Assembly: GCA_963822295.1 (NCBI GenBank)
Contig: CAWGHD010000002.1
Span: 2,356,001-2,420,000, forward strand
DNA length: 64,000 nucleotides
From: VRUE01 sp963822295
Lineage (GTDB): Bacteria > Actinomycetota > Thermoleophilia > Solirubrobacterales > 70-9
Reading direction: 5' to 3'
Shown in pieces: positions 9,028 to 17,371 of this stretch. Each line of letters starts with the position of its first letter. Positions within the stretch are counted from its first letter, which is position 1. The notes under the pieces are model-generated. The model was not told the DNA's origin, searched no databases, and worked only from the letters and a program-made list of their open reading frames with translations. Made by a program: the position numbers and the translations under genes.

Positions 9028-9902
9028 GCCATCGCCTCCGCGCGGTCGAGGATGTCGCGGGCGCCGGCGTCGAGCAGCCGTTTGGCGAGCTCGGCGCCGA
9101 GCAGGGTGGGCTCGGTCGAGTCTCCCTCGATCCCGTCGCGGATCCACTCGCTGCCGTCGGGCAGGCCGACGAATGCCGTGATCTCCATCCGGTCGGAGGG
9201 CGGCTCAGTGCGGCCGCGGACGCCGAGCGGGCTGTTGCAGGTCGCGCCCAGCAGCGAGACGACGGTGCGCTCGGCGGTCAGCTCGCGCAGAGCGGGCCCG
9301 TCCGTGATCGGCTCGACGACCCGCAGGGCCCGCTCGTCGCCGTCGCGGACCTGGAGCAGCAGCGAGCCCTGGCCGGCGGCGGGCGTCATCCAGTCCTCCG
9401 GCAGGGCGAAGGAGGCCTCGTCCTGCCTTCCCAGCCTGCGCAGGCCGGCCGTGGCGAGCACGATCGCGTCGAGCTCCCCCTCGCCCAGCCGGCGCAGGCG
9501 GGTGTCGACGTTGCCGTGCAGCTCGCTCACCTGAAGGTCCGGCCGGGAGGCGAGAAGCTGCGCGCGCCGCCGCAGGCTCGCGGTCCCCACCCTCGCCCCC
9601 TCCGGCACGTCCTCGAGGCTGGAGCCGACGCCGATCCAGGCGTCGCCGGCATCCTCGCGAGGAGGCACCGCGGCGAGCATCAGGCCATCGGTCAGCTCCG
9701 CCGGGACGTCCTTGGCCGAGTGGACGCCGACGTCGGCCTCCCCGTCGAGCAGCGCCCGCTCGACCCCCCGCACAAAGCGCGCCTTGTCACCGGCCTCCCC
9801 GTCGGAAGAGACCTCAACCAACTCCGCGCCACCCAGCATCTCCGCGACCTGGCCTGCCTGAGCTTTGGCCAGTGCGCTGCCGCGGGTAGCAATTCGAATC
9901 AT
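9024..9902 (-). CDS. hemC: Hydroxymethylbilane synthase (porphobilinogen deaminase)
   Basis: 292 aa. Joins four porphobilinogen units into hydroxymethylbilane. Motifs: MIRIATRGSALAKAQ at the N-terminus, HSAKDVP (about 61-67), the GTASLRRRAQLL substrate-binding arginines, and the cofactor-binding Cys222 in LLGATCNSPLG. ATG 9902 gives the family N-terminus, but there is no SD before it, and the start lies just 3' of a large inverted repeat (9926-10041) in the leader, so expression may depend on RNA structure or coupling to hemA. The 3' end overlaps the next gene by 4 bp. Confidence 0.95.
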   Translation of the reverse strand: MIRIATRGSALAKAQAGQVAEMLGGAELVEVSSDGEAGDKARFVRGVERALLDGEADVGVHSAKDVPAELTDGLMLAAVPPREDAGDAWIGVGSSLEDVPEGARVGTASLRRRAQLLASRPDLQVSELHGNVDTRLRRLGEGELDAIVLATAGLRRLGRQDEASFALPEDWMTPAAGQGSLLLQVRDGDERALRVVEPITDGPALRELTAERTVVSLLGATCNSPLGVRGRTEPPSDRMEITAFVGLPDGSEWIRDGIEGDSTEPTLLGAELAKRLLDAGARDILDRAEAMA

Positions 9903-9925
9903 TCGGGGAAGAATCTTGTGGGCCT

Positions 9926-10041
9926 GAGAGCCGATCTCGGTAGGGGTGGAGCGTCTTGTACTTTTTCGCCGCCTGCCATTGTCGGTAGCCACAGGCGCAG
10001 CTCGAAAAAGTTAAGCGGACCCCCTACCGGGATCGGCTCTC
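9926..10041. repeat. Nested inverted repeat between hemA and hemC
   Basis: Outer arms 9926-9946 and 10021-10041 are complementary at 20 of 21 positions. Inside them, 9960-9968 pairs perfectly with 10003-10011 (core CTTTTTCG/CGAAAAAG), and 9970-9975 pairs with 9992-9997 (CGCCTG/CAGGCG). The right arm lies in the last codons of hemA and the hemA stop TAA (10013-10011) is inside the structure. In the hemA-hemC mRNA it would form one long interrupted hairpin just before the hemC start. No U-run follows, so it is not a plain intrinsic terminator. Confidence 0.85.
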
Positions 10042-11354
10042 CGAAGCTCAGAGACTTTGCCCGCTTCCTCGCCCTCGGGTTCCGTCCCGGCATCCAGCCC
10101 GAACAGCTCACGCAGGGCGCTGACGTAGAGGTAGGCGTCGTCGCTGCCGGCCGAGCGCTTCATCCGCAGCGTCGGCTCATGCAGGAGGCGGGAGGCGATC
10201 GCCTTCGCCATCACGTCGAGCCGCTCCCGATCGGCCTCGGAGAGGCTCTCCCAGCGGCCCTCGTTCTCGGCCAGGACGCGGCGCACGATCTCGTCGCCGC
10301 TCGCGCGCAGCGAGGCGATCGTCGGCACCACCTCGAGCGAGGCGAGCCAACGCTCGAAGCGACCGAGCTCCGCCGCCAGGATCGGCTCCGCGCGCCTCGC
10401 CTCGGCCTCGCGGCCGCTGGCGTTGCGCTCGGCGATCTGCTGGACGTCGTCGATGTCGTGAAGGCTGACGCCGGCGAGCTCGCGGCAGGCCGGCTCGATG
10501 TCCCTGGGGACGGCGATGTCGACGAGCAGCAGCGGCCTGCCCTCGCGGGTCGCCATCACCTCGGCGAGGTCGTCGCGCTCGACGATGTGGTGGGGGCTGT
10601 TGGTCGCCGAGACGACGATGTCGGCGGCCTCGAGCTGGGCGGGCAGCTCCTCGAAGCGGACCGCCTCGCCGTCGAAGCGCTGCGCGAGCCCGATCGCGCG
10701 GTCGTAGTGGCGGTTGGCGACGAAGACGGTGGAGACCCCGCGGGCGACCAGGGCGCGGGCGACCAGCTCCGCGGTCTCGCCGGCGCCGACGACCAGAACC
10801 CGGCGCTCGCCGAGGTCGCCGAGCGTGCGGCGGGCGAGCTCGACCGCGACCGAGGGGATCGAGACGCCCTTCTCTCCCACCTGGGTCTCCTCGCGGACGC
10901 GGCCGCCGGCGGCGAGGGCGCCGCGGAAGAGCCGGTTGAGGATCGGCCCGGTGCCGCCCTCGACCAGGGCGAGCTCGTAGGCGCGCTTGACCTGGCCCTG
11001 GATCTCGGCCTCGCCGAGGATCATCGAGTCGAGCCCGGCCGTGACGCGGAAGAGGTGGTGGGCGGCGTCGCCGCCGCGCCGCGAGTAGAGGTGGCCGAGC
11101 AGCTCGGTGGGGGGGATGTCCGCCTGGCGGGTGAGGACGCCGAGCGCCGTCGACTCGGCTTCGACCGTGTCGGAGACGACCAGGTAGAGCTCGGTGCGGT
11201 TGCAGGTCGAGATCGCCGCCGCCTCGTGGATGCCCTCCGAGGCGGTCAGCTCGCGCAGCGCACCGACGGCGCTGCCCTCGGTCAGCGAGAGGCGCTCGCG
11301 CAGGTCGAGCGGGGCGGTCTTGTGAGAAACGCCTAGTGCCAGGAGCTCGCTCAT
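10011..11354 (-). CDS. hemA: Glutamyl-tRNA reductase
   Basis: 447 aa. Reduces glutamyl-tRNA to glutamate-1-semialdehyde, the first committed step of C5-pathway tetrapyrrole synthesis. Visible are ALGVSHKTAPLDLRE, the catalytic Cys in ISTCNRTELY (about residue 50), the LDSMILGEAEIQGQVK block, the NADPH-binding VLVVGAGETAELVARAL and the C-terminal dimerisation helices. The ATG overlaps the stop of ccmD (ATGA). The last codons fall within the inverted repeat that extends toward hemC, giving a short, odd C-terminal tail (RRADPGRGSA). Confidence 0.97.
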   Translation of the reverse strand: MSELLALGVSHKTAPLDLRERLSLTEGSAVGALRELTASEGIHEAAAISTCNRTELYLVVSDTVEAESTALGVLTRQADIPPTELLGHLYSRRGGDAAHHLFRVTAGLDSMILGEAEIQGQVKRAYELALVEGGTGPILNRLFRGALAAGGRVREETQVGEKGVSIPSVAVELARRTLGDLGERRVLVVGAGETAELVARALVARGVSTVFVANRHYDRAIGLAQRFDGEAVRFEELPAQLEAADIVVSATNSPHHIVERDDLAEVMATREGRPLLLVDIAVPRDIEPACRELAGVSLHDIDDVQQIAERNASGREAEARRAEPILAAELGRFERWLASLEVVPTIASLRASGDEIVRRVLAENEGRWESLSEADRERLDVMAKAIASRLLHEPTLRMKRSAGSDDAYLYVSALRELFGLDAGTEPEGEEAGKVSELRRADPGRGSA

Positions 11355-11599
11355 CCGCCACCCACCTCCGCGTGCTCGGCTTCCCGCTCCGCCCGGTCCT
11401 CGGTGCGCTGCTCCGCGAACCCCGCCAGCTCGCGCAGTTCCCTCTCGATCCGCTGCAGGCGGGCCGCCATGATCGCGACGTAGACGACGACCAGCACGAG
11501 GAAGACGATGTAGGCGCCGGCGACGTACTTGCCCGCCTCGTCGAGCGGCAGCGCCGGGGCGCCGAGGGGCAGGGCCTCGATCAGGGTCGCGGGGTCCAT
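11351..11599 (-). CDS. ccmD: CcmD-like small membrane protein
   Basis: 82 aa with a single membrane helix (about 29-46, YIVFLVLVVVYVAIMAARL) followed by a charged, coiled-coil-like tail rich in Glu and Arg. Size, topology and position directly after ccmC identify it as CcmD, the small subunit that holds CcmABC and helps release holo-CcmE during heme export. It overlaps ccmC by one base (TGATG) and hemA by four (ATGA). Confidence 0.85.
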   Translation of the reverse strand: MDPATLIEALPLGAPALPLDEAGKYVAGAYIVFLVLVVVYVAIMAARLQRIERELRELAGFAEQRTEDRAEREAEHAEVGGG

Positions 11600-12321
11600 C
11601 AGCCCACCTCCGGCGCGATCCGCGAGGCGCCGCCGCCGCTCGGCGCGTCGATCGCGCGACGCAGGCGCTTGACCTGGCCGCGGGCGCTCTTCGCGGTCAG
11701 CTCGAGCTTGACCAGCGTCACCCAGAGCAGGCCGATCGCGGCGAGGCTGACCAGGAAGACGAACATCATCTCCCCGGGAAGGCCGCCGTCGGCGGTGGCG
11801 AAGGTGCGGGGGTGGACGAGGCTCTCGGCCAGCCGCACCGCCATGAAGTTGAGCGGCACGAAGGCGCCGGCGGTGACGGCGAAGACCGATGCGTAGCGCG
11901 CCTGGCGGTCGCGGTCCTCGATCGCGTAGCGGAAGGGGTAGTAGGTCGCGTAGAGGAGGAAGACGATCAGGAAGCTGACCAGGGTCGGCTCGTCCCACAC
12001 CCACCAGTGGCCCCAGGATGCCTTCGCCCAGATCGCGCCCGTGATCAGGACCGCGACGCCGAAGATCACCGAGATGTGGATCGAGACGTAGGAGTAGGCG
12101 TCCCACCGGCGGTCGCCGCTGCGCAGATGGGCGATCGCGAAGGCGCCGCCGACGATGAAGCCGATCAGCGCCACGATCGCCAGCGGCACGTGCAGGTAGA
12201 AGATCTTCTGGACGAAGCCCTGGTCGGCGTCGAGGGGCGCGTAGAAGAAGACCAGCGAGAAGGAGGCGGCGATCGCCACCACGGTCGCTGTCGAGAGGGG
12301 TCTCAGGCCTTTTCCGTACAT
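11599..12321 (-). CDS. ccmC: Heme exporter protein CcmC
   Basis: 240 aa, six predicted membrane helices. It contains the Trp-rich heme-handling motif WGHWWVWDEP (about 103-112) and flanking histidines in FYLHVPLA and SIHISV, as expected for CcmC, which presents heme to CcmE at the outer membrane face. Fits the family length. It starts 28 bp after ccmB, which ends at 12350, and is coupled to ccmD downstream. Confidence 0.95.
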   Translation of the reverse strand: MYGKGLRPLSTATVVAIAASFSLVFFYAPLDADQGFVQKIFYLHVPLAIVALIGFIVGGAFAIAHLRSGDRRWDAYSYVSIHISVIFGVAVLITGAIWAKASWGHWWVWDEPTLVSFLIVFLLYATYYPFRYAIEDRDRQARYASVFAVTAGAFVPLNFMAVRLAESLVHPRTFATADGGLPGEMMFVFLVSLAAIGLLWVTLVKLELTAKSARGQVKRLRRAIDAPSGGGASRIAPEVG

Positions 12322-12349
12322 GGTTCTTCGCGGTGCGATGCCGAAAAGC

Positions 12350-13030
12350 TCAGTCCTCGAGGAGGAAGTCGAAGACCGCGTATCCGACCAGGAGGAAGAT
12401 CAAATCGTATAGGCCGAGCACCGCCAGCCAGGTTCCGAAGCGGTCGTAGTCGGGACCGCCCAGCTCGAGCAGGCCGCCGCTCGCGCCCGCCGCGGCGATC
12501 ATCAGCGGCACGACGAGGGGCAGCAGGACCAGCGGGACGAGCAGGTCGCGGGCGCGGGAATTGACCGCCATCGAGGAGATCAGCGTGCCCGTCGCCGCGA
12601 GCCCGACGTCGAGCAGCAGCAGGATCCCGGCCAGCGGCGCCAGCCCGGCGGCCGAGTCGAGGAAGAAGAGGGCGAAGGCAGGGACGGCGATCGCCTCCAG
12701 CACGACGAGGAAGACGAAGAGCGCCGTCGCCTTGGCGGCGAAGAGGACGGTGCGGTCGATCGGGGCCAGCCGGATCGCGTCGAAGCCGCCCTCCTCGTGC
12801 TCGGTGACGAAGAGGCGGTTGACGCCGAGGACCGCGGCGAAGAGCAGCGTCGTCAACAGCACGCCGGCGGCGAGCTCGCCGGAGAGCTCGGTGCGGTCGA
12901 GGGCGAAGCGGAAGATGACGAAGGAGGTGACGGCGAAGAGCGCCATCGCCGGCAGCGACTGCAGGGTCCGCAGCTCGGCGCGAAGGTCCTTGGCGACGAT
13001 CGCGGCGAACGCCGTGCGCGAGGAGGTCAT
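12350..13030 (-). CDS. ccmB: Heme ABC exporter permease CcmB
   Basis: 226 aa, six predicted membrane helices. Starts with the cytosolic AAIVAKDLRAELRT segment, and has the EHEEGGFDAIRLAPIDR loop typical of CcmB. It is the membrane subunit of the CcmAB ABC complex needed for cytochrome c maturation. The ATG overlaps the ccmA stop codon by 4 bp. Confidence 0.95.
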   Translation of the reverse strand: MTSSRTAFAAIVAKDLRAELRTLQSLPAMALFAVTSFVIFRFALDRTELSGELAAGVLLTTLLFAAVLGVNRLFVTEHEEGGFDAIRLAPIDRTVLFAAKATALFVFLVVLEAIAVPAFALFFLDSAAGLAPLAGILLLLDVGLAATGTLISSMAVNSRARDLLVPLVLLPLVVPLMIAAAGASGGLLELGGPDYDRFGTWLAVLGLYDLIFLLVGYAVFDFLLED

Positions 13031-13659
13031 CGGGCGACCTCAAGGTGCAGCACTTTGTCAGCCCCTGGTTCATGCCGGTCGGGGTCGTGGGTGACGACCA
13101 CCCGGGTGCGTCCGGTCCCCGGCCCGATCAGGGTGCGGGCGACCGCGCGCCCCTCCTCGTCGAGGTTGGAGTCCGGCTCGTCGAGCAGGAGCAGCTCCGG
13201 CTCGTGCAGGAGGCAGCGGCAGATCGCCAGCCGCTGTCGCATCCCCGCCGAGAGCTCGACCACCCGGTCGTCGGCCCGCCGCTCCATCGCGACCGCCGCC
13301 AGCAGCTCCTCGATACGCGAAGCGGCCGTCGTCGCGTCGATCCCGTGCAGGCGGGCGTGGAAGGCGAGGTTCTCGCGACCGCTGAGGTCCCGGTAGAGCA
13401 GCGGCTCGTGGCCGAGGTAGCCGATCCGGCCGCGCAGCTTCCATGCCTCCCGCGGTAGCTCGCAGTCGAGCACCCGGGCCTCGCCGCCGCTCGGCCGCAG
13501 CAGGGTGGCGAGCACGCGCAGCAGAGTCGTCTTCCCCGCCCCGTTGGGGCCGAGCACGACCAGCGACTCACCGGTCGCGAGCTCGACGGAGACGCCGGCG
13601 AGCGCGGTCCGCTCGCCGTAGTCGCGGCGCAGGCCGCGCAGTTCGATCGCGTTGCTCAC
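13027..13659 (-). CDS. ccmA: Heme ABC exporter ATP-binding protein CcmA
   Basis: 210 aa ABC ATPase: Walker A GPNGAGKTT (37-45), signature LSAGMRQRL, Walker B LLLLDEPDSNLD and the switch His in VVVTHDPDR. The downstream ccmB, ccmC and ccmD identify it as CcmA. It is the first gene of a continuous operon ccmABCD-hemA-hemC-cobA/hemD. GTG 13659 starts directly before the ABC domain, and GAGAAT lies 6 nt upstream, so the transcript is probably leaderless. Confidence 0.95.
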   Translation of the reverse strand: MSNAIELRGLRRDYGERTALAGVSVELATGESLVVLGPNGAGKTTLLRVLATLLRPSGGEARVLDCELPREAWKLRGRIGYLGHEPLLYRDLSGRENLAFHARLHGIDATTAASRIEELLAAVAMERRADDRVVELSAGMRQRLAICRCLLHEPELLLLDEPDSNLDEEGRAVARTLIGPGTGRTRVVVTHDPDRHEPGADKVLHLEVAR

Positions 13660-13707
13660 GCCGGGATTCTCGCGGAGTGCTGTGGAACGCGGTGAAAGAC
13701 TGCCCGC

Positions 13708-14148
13708 ATGCGGATCAGACCGGCGACCGCGGCCGACGCCGAGGCGATGAGCCGGATCGCGGTGCGCGCCTATGGCGGCTACGAAGAGCTGGTCGGCGGC
13801 CGCCCGCACCCGATGGACGACGACTACGGCGAGAAGGTCCGGCAGGGACTCGCATTCGTCGCCGAGGACGGAGCGGTCGTCGGCCTCCTCGTCCTGTTCC
13901 CCGGCGACGATCACCTCCTGATCGAGAACGTCGCCGTCGACCCCGACCGGCAGGGTGAGGGGATCGGCCGCGCCCTGCTCGACCGAGCGGAGTCCTGCGC
14001 CCTCGAGCTGCGCCTACCGATGCTGAGGCTCTACACCAACGCGGCGATGACCCGCAACCTCGAGATGTACGGCCGCCTCGGCTATGGCGAGGACGAGCGT
14101 CGCACCATCGACGGTTTCCACCGCGTCTTCCTCAGCAAGCGGCTCTAG
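13708..14148 (+). CDS. GNAT-family N-acetyltransferase
   Basis: 146 aa, single GNAT domain. Motif A is ENVAVDPDRQGEGIGRALLD (about 72-91) with the Q/RxxGxG/A acetyl-CoA loop, and motif B is LRLYTNAAMTRNLEMYGRLGY. The substrate cannot be told. Divergent from ccmA. Its TAG stop and the stop of the convergent aldehyde dehydrogenase share the same CTAG tetranucleotide (14145-14148). Confidence 0.93.
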   Translation: MRIRPATAADAEAMSRIAVRAYGGYEELVGGRPHPMDDDYGEKVRQGLAFVAEDGAVVGLLVLFPGDDHLLIENVAVDPDRQGEGIGRALLDRAESCALELRLPMLRLYTNAAMTRNLEMYGRLGYGEDERRTIDGFHRVFLSKRL

Positions 14149-15740
14149 CGTCGCTTCTTGCGCAGCGTGCGGCGGCCGACCTCGATCAGCGGACCCATGC
14201 CGTCGCGCAGCGCCTTCGTCCGCTCGGTGCCCTTGCCGTAGAGAAGCTTCGACGAGGCCCGCACGGCCTCTCCGAGGGTGGCGTCGTAGGGGTGCCACCA
14301 GAAGTCGCGGGTGAGGCCGGGCTCCCAGGAGTTGTGCTTGATGTTGGTGCACTCGTAGAAGCCGAATTTGGAATGCGAGCGGCCGACGCCGGAGTCCTTG
14401 ACGCCGCCCCAGGCGCACTGGCAGGCGCCGTGGCTGAAGGAGTGGTCGTTGACCCAGACCATCCCCGACTCGATCCGCCGCGCGATCCGCTCCCCCTTCT
14501 GGCGGTCCTTGGTCCAGACCGAGGCGCCGAGCCCGAACTCGGAGTCGTTGGCGAACTCGATCGCCTCCTGCTCGCCGTCGACCACGACGATCGGCAGGAC
14601 CGGCCCGAAGACCTCCTCCTTCATGATCCGCATCTCCTGGGTGACCCCGGTCAGCACGGTCGGGGCGACGAACTTGCCGGGGAGGCCGGGGACATCGGTG
14701 GGGCCGCCGCAGAGCTTGGTCGCGCCGCTGGCGACCGCGTCCTCGATCAGCTCGACGACGATCTCGTATTGGGAGTCGGACGTCATCGGGCCGATCTCGG
14801 TGTCCCACTGGATCGGGTCGCCGACCCGCAGCTTCTCGGTCTCGGCGGCGACGCCCTCGACGAAGCGGTCGGCGATCGCCCGGTCCACGTAGACGCGCTC
14901 GATCCCGGAGCAGGTCTGGCCGGCGTTGGCGAAGCCGCCCCAGACGGCGCCGGAGACCGCGTTGCCGAGATCCGCGTCGGCGCAGACGATCATCGGGTCC
15001 TTGCCGCCGAGCTCGAGCACCGAGCCCTTGAGCCGTTCCGCGCAGACCGCGCCGACCTTGCGGCCGATCTCGACGGAGCCCGTGAAGAAGATCTTCTCGG
15101 CGCTCGACTTGGCGAGCGCGTCGCCGACGGCGCCGCCGCCGTGGACGACGCGGATCAGCCCCTCCGGCAGCCCGCCCTTCTCGAAGACGCGGCGGATCGC
15201 CTCGCCCAGCAGCGGCGTCAGGCTGGCCGGCTTGAGGACGACGCCGTTGCCGGCCATCAGCGCGATCGCGACCTCGCCGAACGGGATCGACCAGGGGTAG
15301 TTCCAGGGGGCGATCACTCCGACGACCCCGAGCGGCTCGTAGGTGAAGCGGCTTTTCTTGGTCAGCAGGAAGGCCTGTGACATCCGCACCTTCTCGTCGG
15401 CGAGGATCTTGGGCCCGGCCTTCGCGCACCAGTGCAGCGCGTCCACCGTCGGCAGCAGCTCCATCGTGTAGGCCTCGACCCGCGGCTTGCCCTGCTCGTT
15501 GACGAGCAGCTCGGCGATCTCGTCGATCTCGTCGAGCAGCGCGTCGGCGGCGCGCCGCATGTAGCGCGCGCGGTCCTGCAGCGAGAGCTCTCCCCATGCG
15601 GGCTGGATCCGGGCGACGTCGTCCACCACCCCCTGGACCTGGTCCGGCGTGATCGTCGCGACTGAGCCGACGAGCTCTCCGGTGGCGGGGTTGAACGACT
15701 CGAGGGTAGAGGCGGCGGGGCGGGTCTCTGTGGTGGCCAT
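14145..15740 (-). CDS. NAD(P)-dependent aldehyde dehydrogenase
   Basis: 531 aa of the ALDH superfamily. Catalytic Cys277 in GQTCSGIERVY, general base Glu243 in VLELGGKDP, cofactor-binding region with PWNYPW and FFTGSVEIGRKV. A C-terminal extension of about 60 residues after the ALDH fold (FWWHPYDATLGEAVRASSK, ending RRTLRKKRR) is basic and may bind a membrane or partner. Substrate unknown; succinate-semialdehyde/medium-chain type enzymes are closest by eye. ATG 15740 follows TAGAAT by 7 nt with no SD (leaderless pattern). Confidence 0.92.
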   Translation of the reverse strand: MATTETRPAASTLESFNPATGELVGSVATITPDQVQGVVDDVARIQPAWGELSLQDRARYMRRAADALLDEIDEIAELLVNEQGKPRVEAYTMELLPTVDALHWCAKAGPKILADEKVRMSQAFLLTKKSRFTYEPLGVVGVIAPWNYPWSIPFGEVAIALMAGNGVVLKPASLTPLLGEAIRRVFEKGGLPEGLIRVVHGGGAVGDALAKSSAEKIFFTGSVEIGRKVGAVCAERLKGSVLELGGKDPMIVCADADLGNAVSGAVWGGFANAGQTCSGIERVYVDRAIADRFVEGVAAETEKLRVGDPIQWDTEIGPMTSDSQYEIVVELIEDAVASGATKLCGGPTDVPGLPGKFVAPTVLTGVTQEMRIMKEEVFGPVLPIVVVDGEQEAIEFANDSEFGLGASVWTKDRQKGERIARRIESGMVWVNDHSFSHGACQCAWGGVKDSGVGRSHSKFGFYECTNIKHNSWEPGLTRDFWWHPYDATLGEAVRASSKLLYGKGTERTKALRDGMGPLIEVGRRTLRKKRR

Positions 15741-15750
15741 GGCCCCGATT

Positions 15751-16395
15751 CTAGGGCCTGAATGAACCGCCTTCGAGAATCGGAGCGAGCAGCTCTCGCG
15801 CCAGCGCCCGGACGCGATCCTCGTCGTCCACGGGAAGGACGCTCTCGGGAATCAGCACGAAGCTGACGGCGAGGCGGACCAGCAGCTCGGCCGCCTCCTC
15901 GATCTCCACCGGGCCGAGCACACCGGCCCGCTGGGACTCGCGCAGGCGCCCCACCAGGTAGTCGCGGGCGAGCGCGAACAGGGCCCCTCCGTCCTCTGTG
16001 AGCGCGCTCAGCACGGTCTCCGGCTCGAGCCGGGTGAGCCGGCCCAGCAGGGGGTGCTCGCGGGCGAGGCGGAGACTGACGGCGAAGCCGGCGGCGACCT
16101 GTTCGGCGATCGGCGCGTCGGGCCCGGCTGCGGCGTCGAGCTCGGCGAGGCAGCGCCGCCCCTCGCGTGCTCCGAGCGCGGCCACCAGGGCCTGCTTGTC
16201 GCCGAAGCGCCGGTAGACCGTCATCCGCCCGACCCGGGCCCGCCGCGCGACCGCGTCCATCGTCAGGTGCTCGACGCCCGAGGCCGCGGCGAGGCCCAGC
16301 GCGGCGTCGAGGATGCGATCGCTGACCGCGTCGCCGGGAGCCTCTGCATCGGGACCGACCGCGTGGGTGAGCAGGGTCAGCGGCTCGACCGACAT
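15751..16395 (-). CDS. TetR-family transcriptional regulator
   Basis: 214 aa. N-terminal TetR DNA-binding domain with LTMDAVARRARVGRMTVYRRFGDKQ split over residues about 43-67, then an all-helical ligand domain. It ends 10 bp before the aldehyde dehydrogenase and starts 2 bp after the MpaB-like gene, so it probably controls one or both. It lacks the GTAC-N4-CTTGAC element found at the other TetR genes in this window. ATG 16395 gives a usual-length protein. Confidence 0.9.
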   Translation of the reverse strand: MSVEPLTLLTHAVGPDAEAPGDAVSDRILDAALGLAAASGVEHLTMDAVARRARVGRMTVYRRFGDKQALVAALGAREGRRCLAELDAAAGPDAPIAEQVAAGFAVSLRLAREHPLLGRLTRLEPETVLSALTEDGGALFALARDYLVGRLRESQRAGVLGPVEIEEAAELLVRLAVSFVLIPESVLPVDDEDRVRALARELLAPILEGGSFRP

Positions 16396-16397
16396 GG

Positions 16398-17309
16398 CTA
16401 GGCGGCGACGGGGGAGCGGGACGGTGCGGCTGCGTCGCCGCGGGCGATCGCCTCGCGGCGCCAGCGCAGGTAGCTCGGTCCGACGTTGCGCAGCGACCCC
16501 GGCAGCAGCGGGGTGGCGGCCCGCGATGCGGCGGCCAGCACGCGCAGCTGCCGTTCCCTCGAGCGCGTCCACGGGATCCCGAAGCGCTCGCGCAGCGCCG
16601 GTGAGAGCAGCCCGCCGGTGACCAGGAGGGTCTGGCGCATCGCGGGAATGCGTGCGAGCCGCCAGGCCCGCTCGGACAGGAACGGAACCGGAGGCCGCTT
16701 CGGCGCCTCGAGCGACTCCAGGACTTCGCCCACGGCGGCGGTCCGCTCGAGCCGCCCGGCCATCTGCTCGAAGTAGTCGCCGAACTCCGCCCAGGTCTCC
16801 GGGAGGTCGCTTTCGCGAACTCCGATCAGCCGGCCGCCGCGCCGCCAGCTGCCCCAGAAATCCTCGAGCTCGCGGGCCGGGATCGGCCGTGCGAGCAGCG
16901 CGCTGCCACGCACGATCGAGTCGGCGAGGGTTGCGTGGACCCAGGCGTAGGCCTCGGGCTCGAGCGCGTGGTAGCGCTCGCCGTCCGGCTTGACGCCCTT
17001 GATCTGCTTATGCATCTCGCGGATGCGCCGGCCCATCTCGCCGGCCAGGTCGGGCCCGCCGTAGGTCATCACGTAGGAGTAGTCGAGGGTTCGGAGCAGG
17101 CGGCCCCATGGGTCGGCCCGGAAGTCGGAGTGCTCGGTGACCCCGGCCCCGACGGTCGGATGCGCGACCTGGAGCAGGATCGCGTAGGCGCCCGTTCCGA
17201 TCAGCCGTGCGTCGCCCGAGTGGCGCCACAACGCCGAGCCCGGCTTTGCCACGAGCTCGGGAATTTCCTCTGGGTCGGGAAGGACGGCCGGCACAAGGCG
17301 ATGGTACAT
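16398..17309 (-). CDS. Oxygenase MpaB-family (DUF2236) protein
   Basis: 303 aa. Contains LIGTGAYAILLQVAHPTVGAG followed by HSDFRADPWGRLLRTLDY, the hallmark of the MpaB/DUF2236 family (related to rubber oxygenase Lcp), whose members bind heme through conserved histidines. Substrate unknown. Mostly helical, no signal peptide. The start ATG 17309 lies 62 bp from divergent rarA; GAATGT is 6 nt upstream. Likely co-transcribed with the TetR gene 2 bp downstream. Confidence 0.88.
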   Translation of the reverse strand: MYHRLVPAVLPDPEEIPELVAKPGSALWRHSGDARLIGTGAYAILLQVAHPTVGAGVTEHSDFRADPWGRLLRTLDYSYVMTYGGPDLAGEMGRRIREMHKQIKGVKPDGERYHALEPEAYAWVHATLADSIVRGSALLARPIPARELEDFWGSWRRGGRLIGVRESDLPETWAEFGDYFEQMAGRLERTAAVGEVLESLEAPKRPPVPFLSERAWRLARIPAMRQTLLVTGGLLSPALRERFGIPWTRSRERQLRVLAAASRAATPLLPGSLRNVGPSYLRWRREAIARGDAAAPSRSPVAA

Positions 17310-17371
17310 CGAGACACATTCCGTATCAAGCGTCCCAAAGCGCCGTCGGCCGGGAGTGCATACTCAGGTCG

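Noticed and set aside
15751..16395. Including this TetR gene in the operator circuit
   Set aside because: No GTAC-N4-CTTGAC element lies near it and its sequence is not close to the five clustered regulators.
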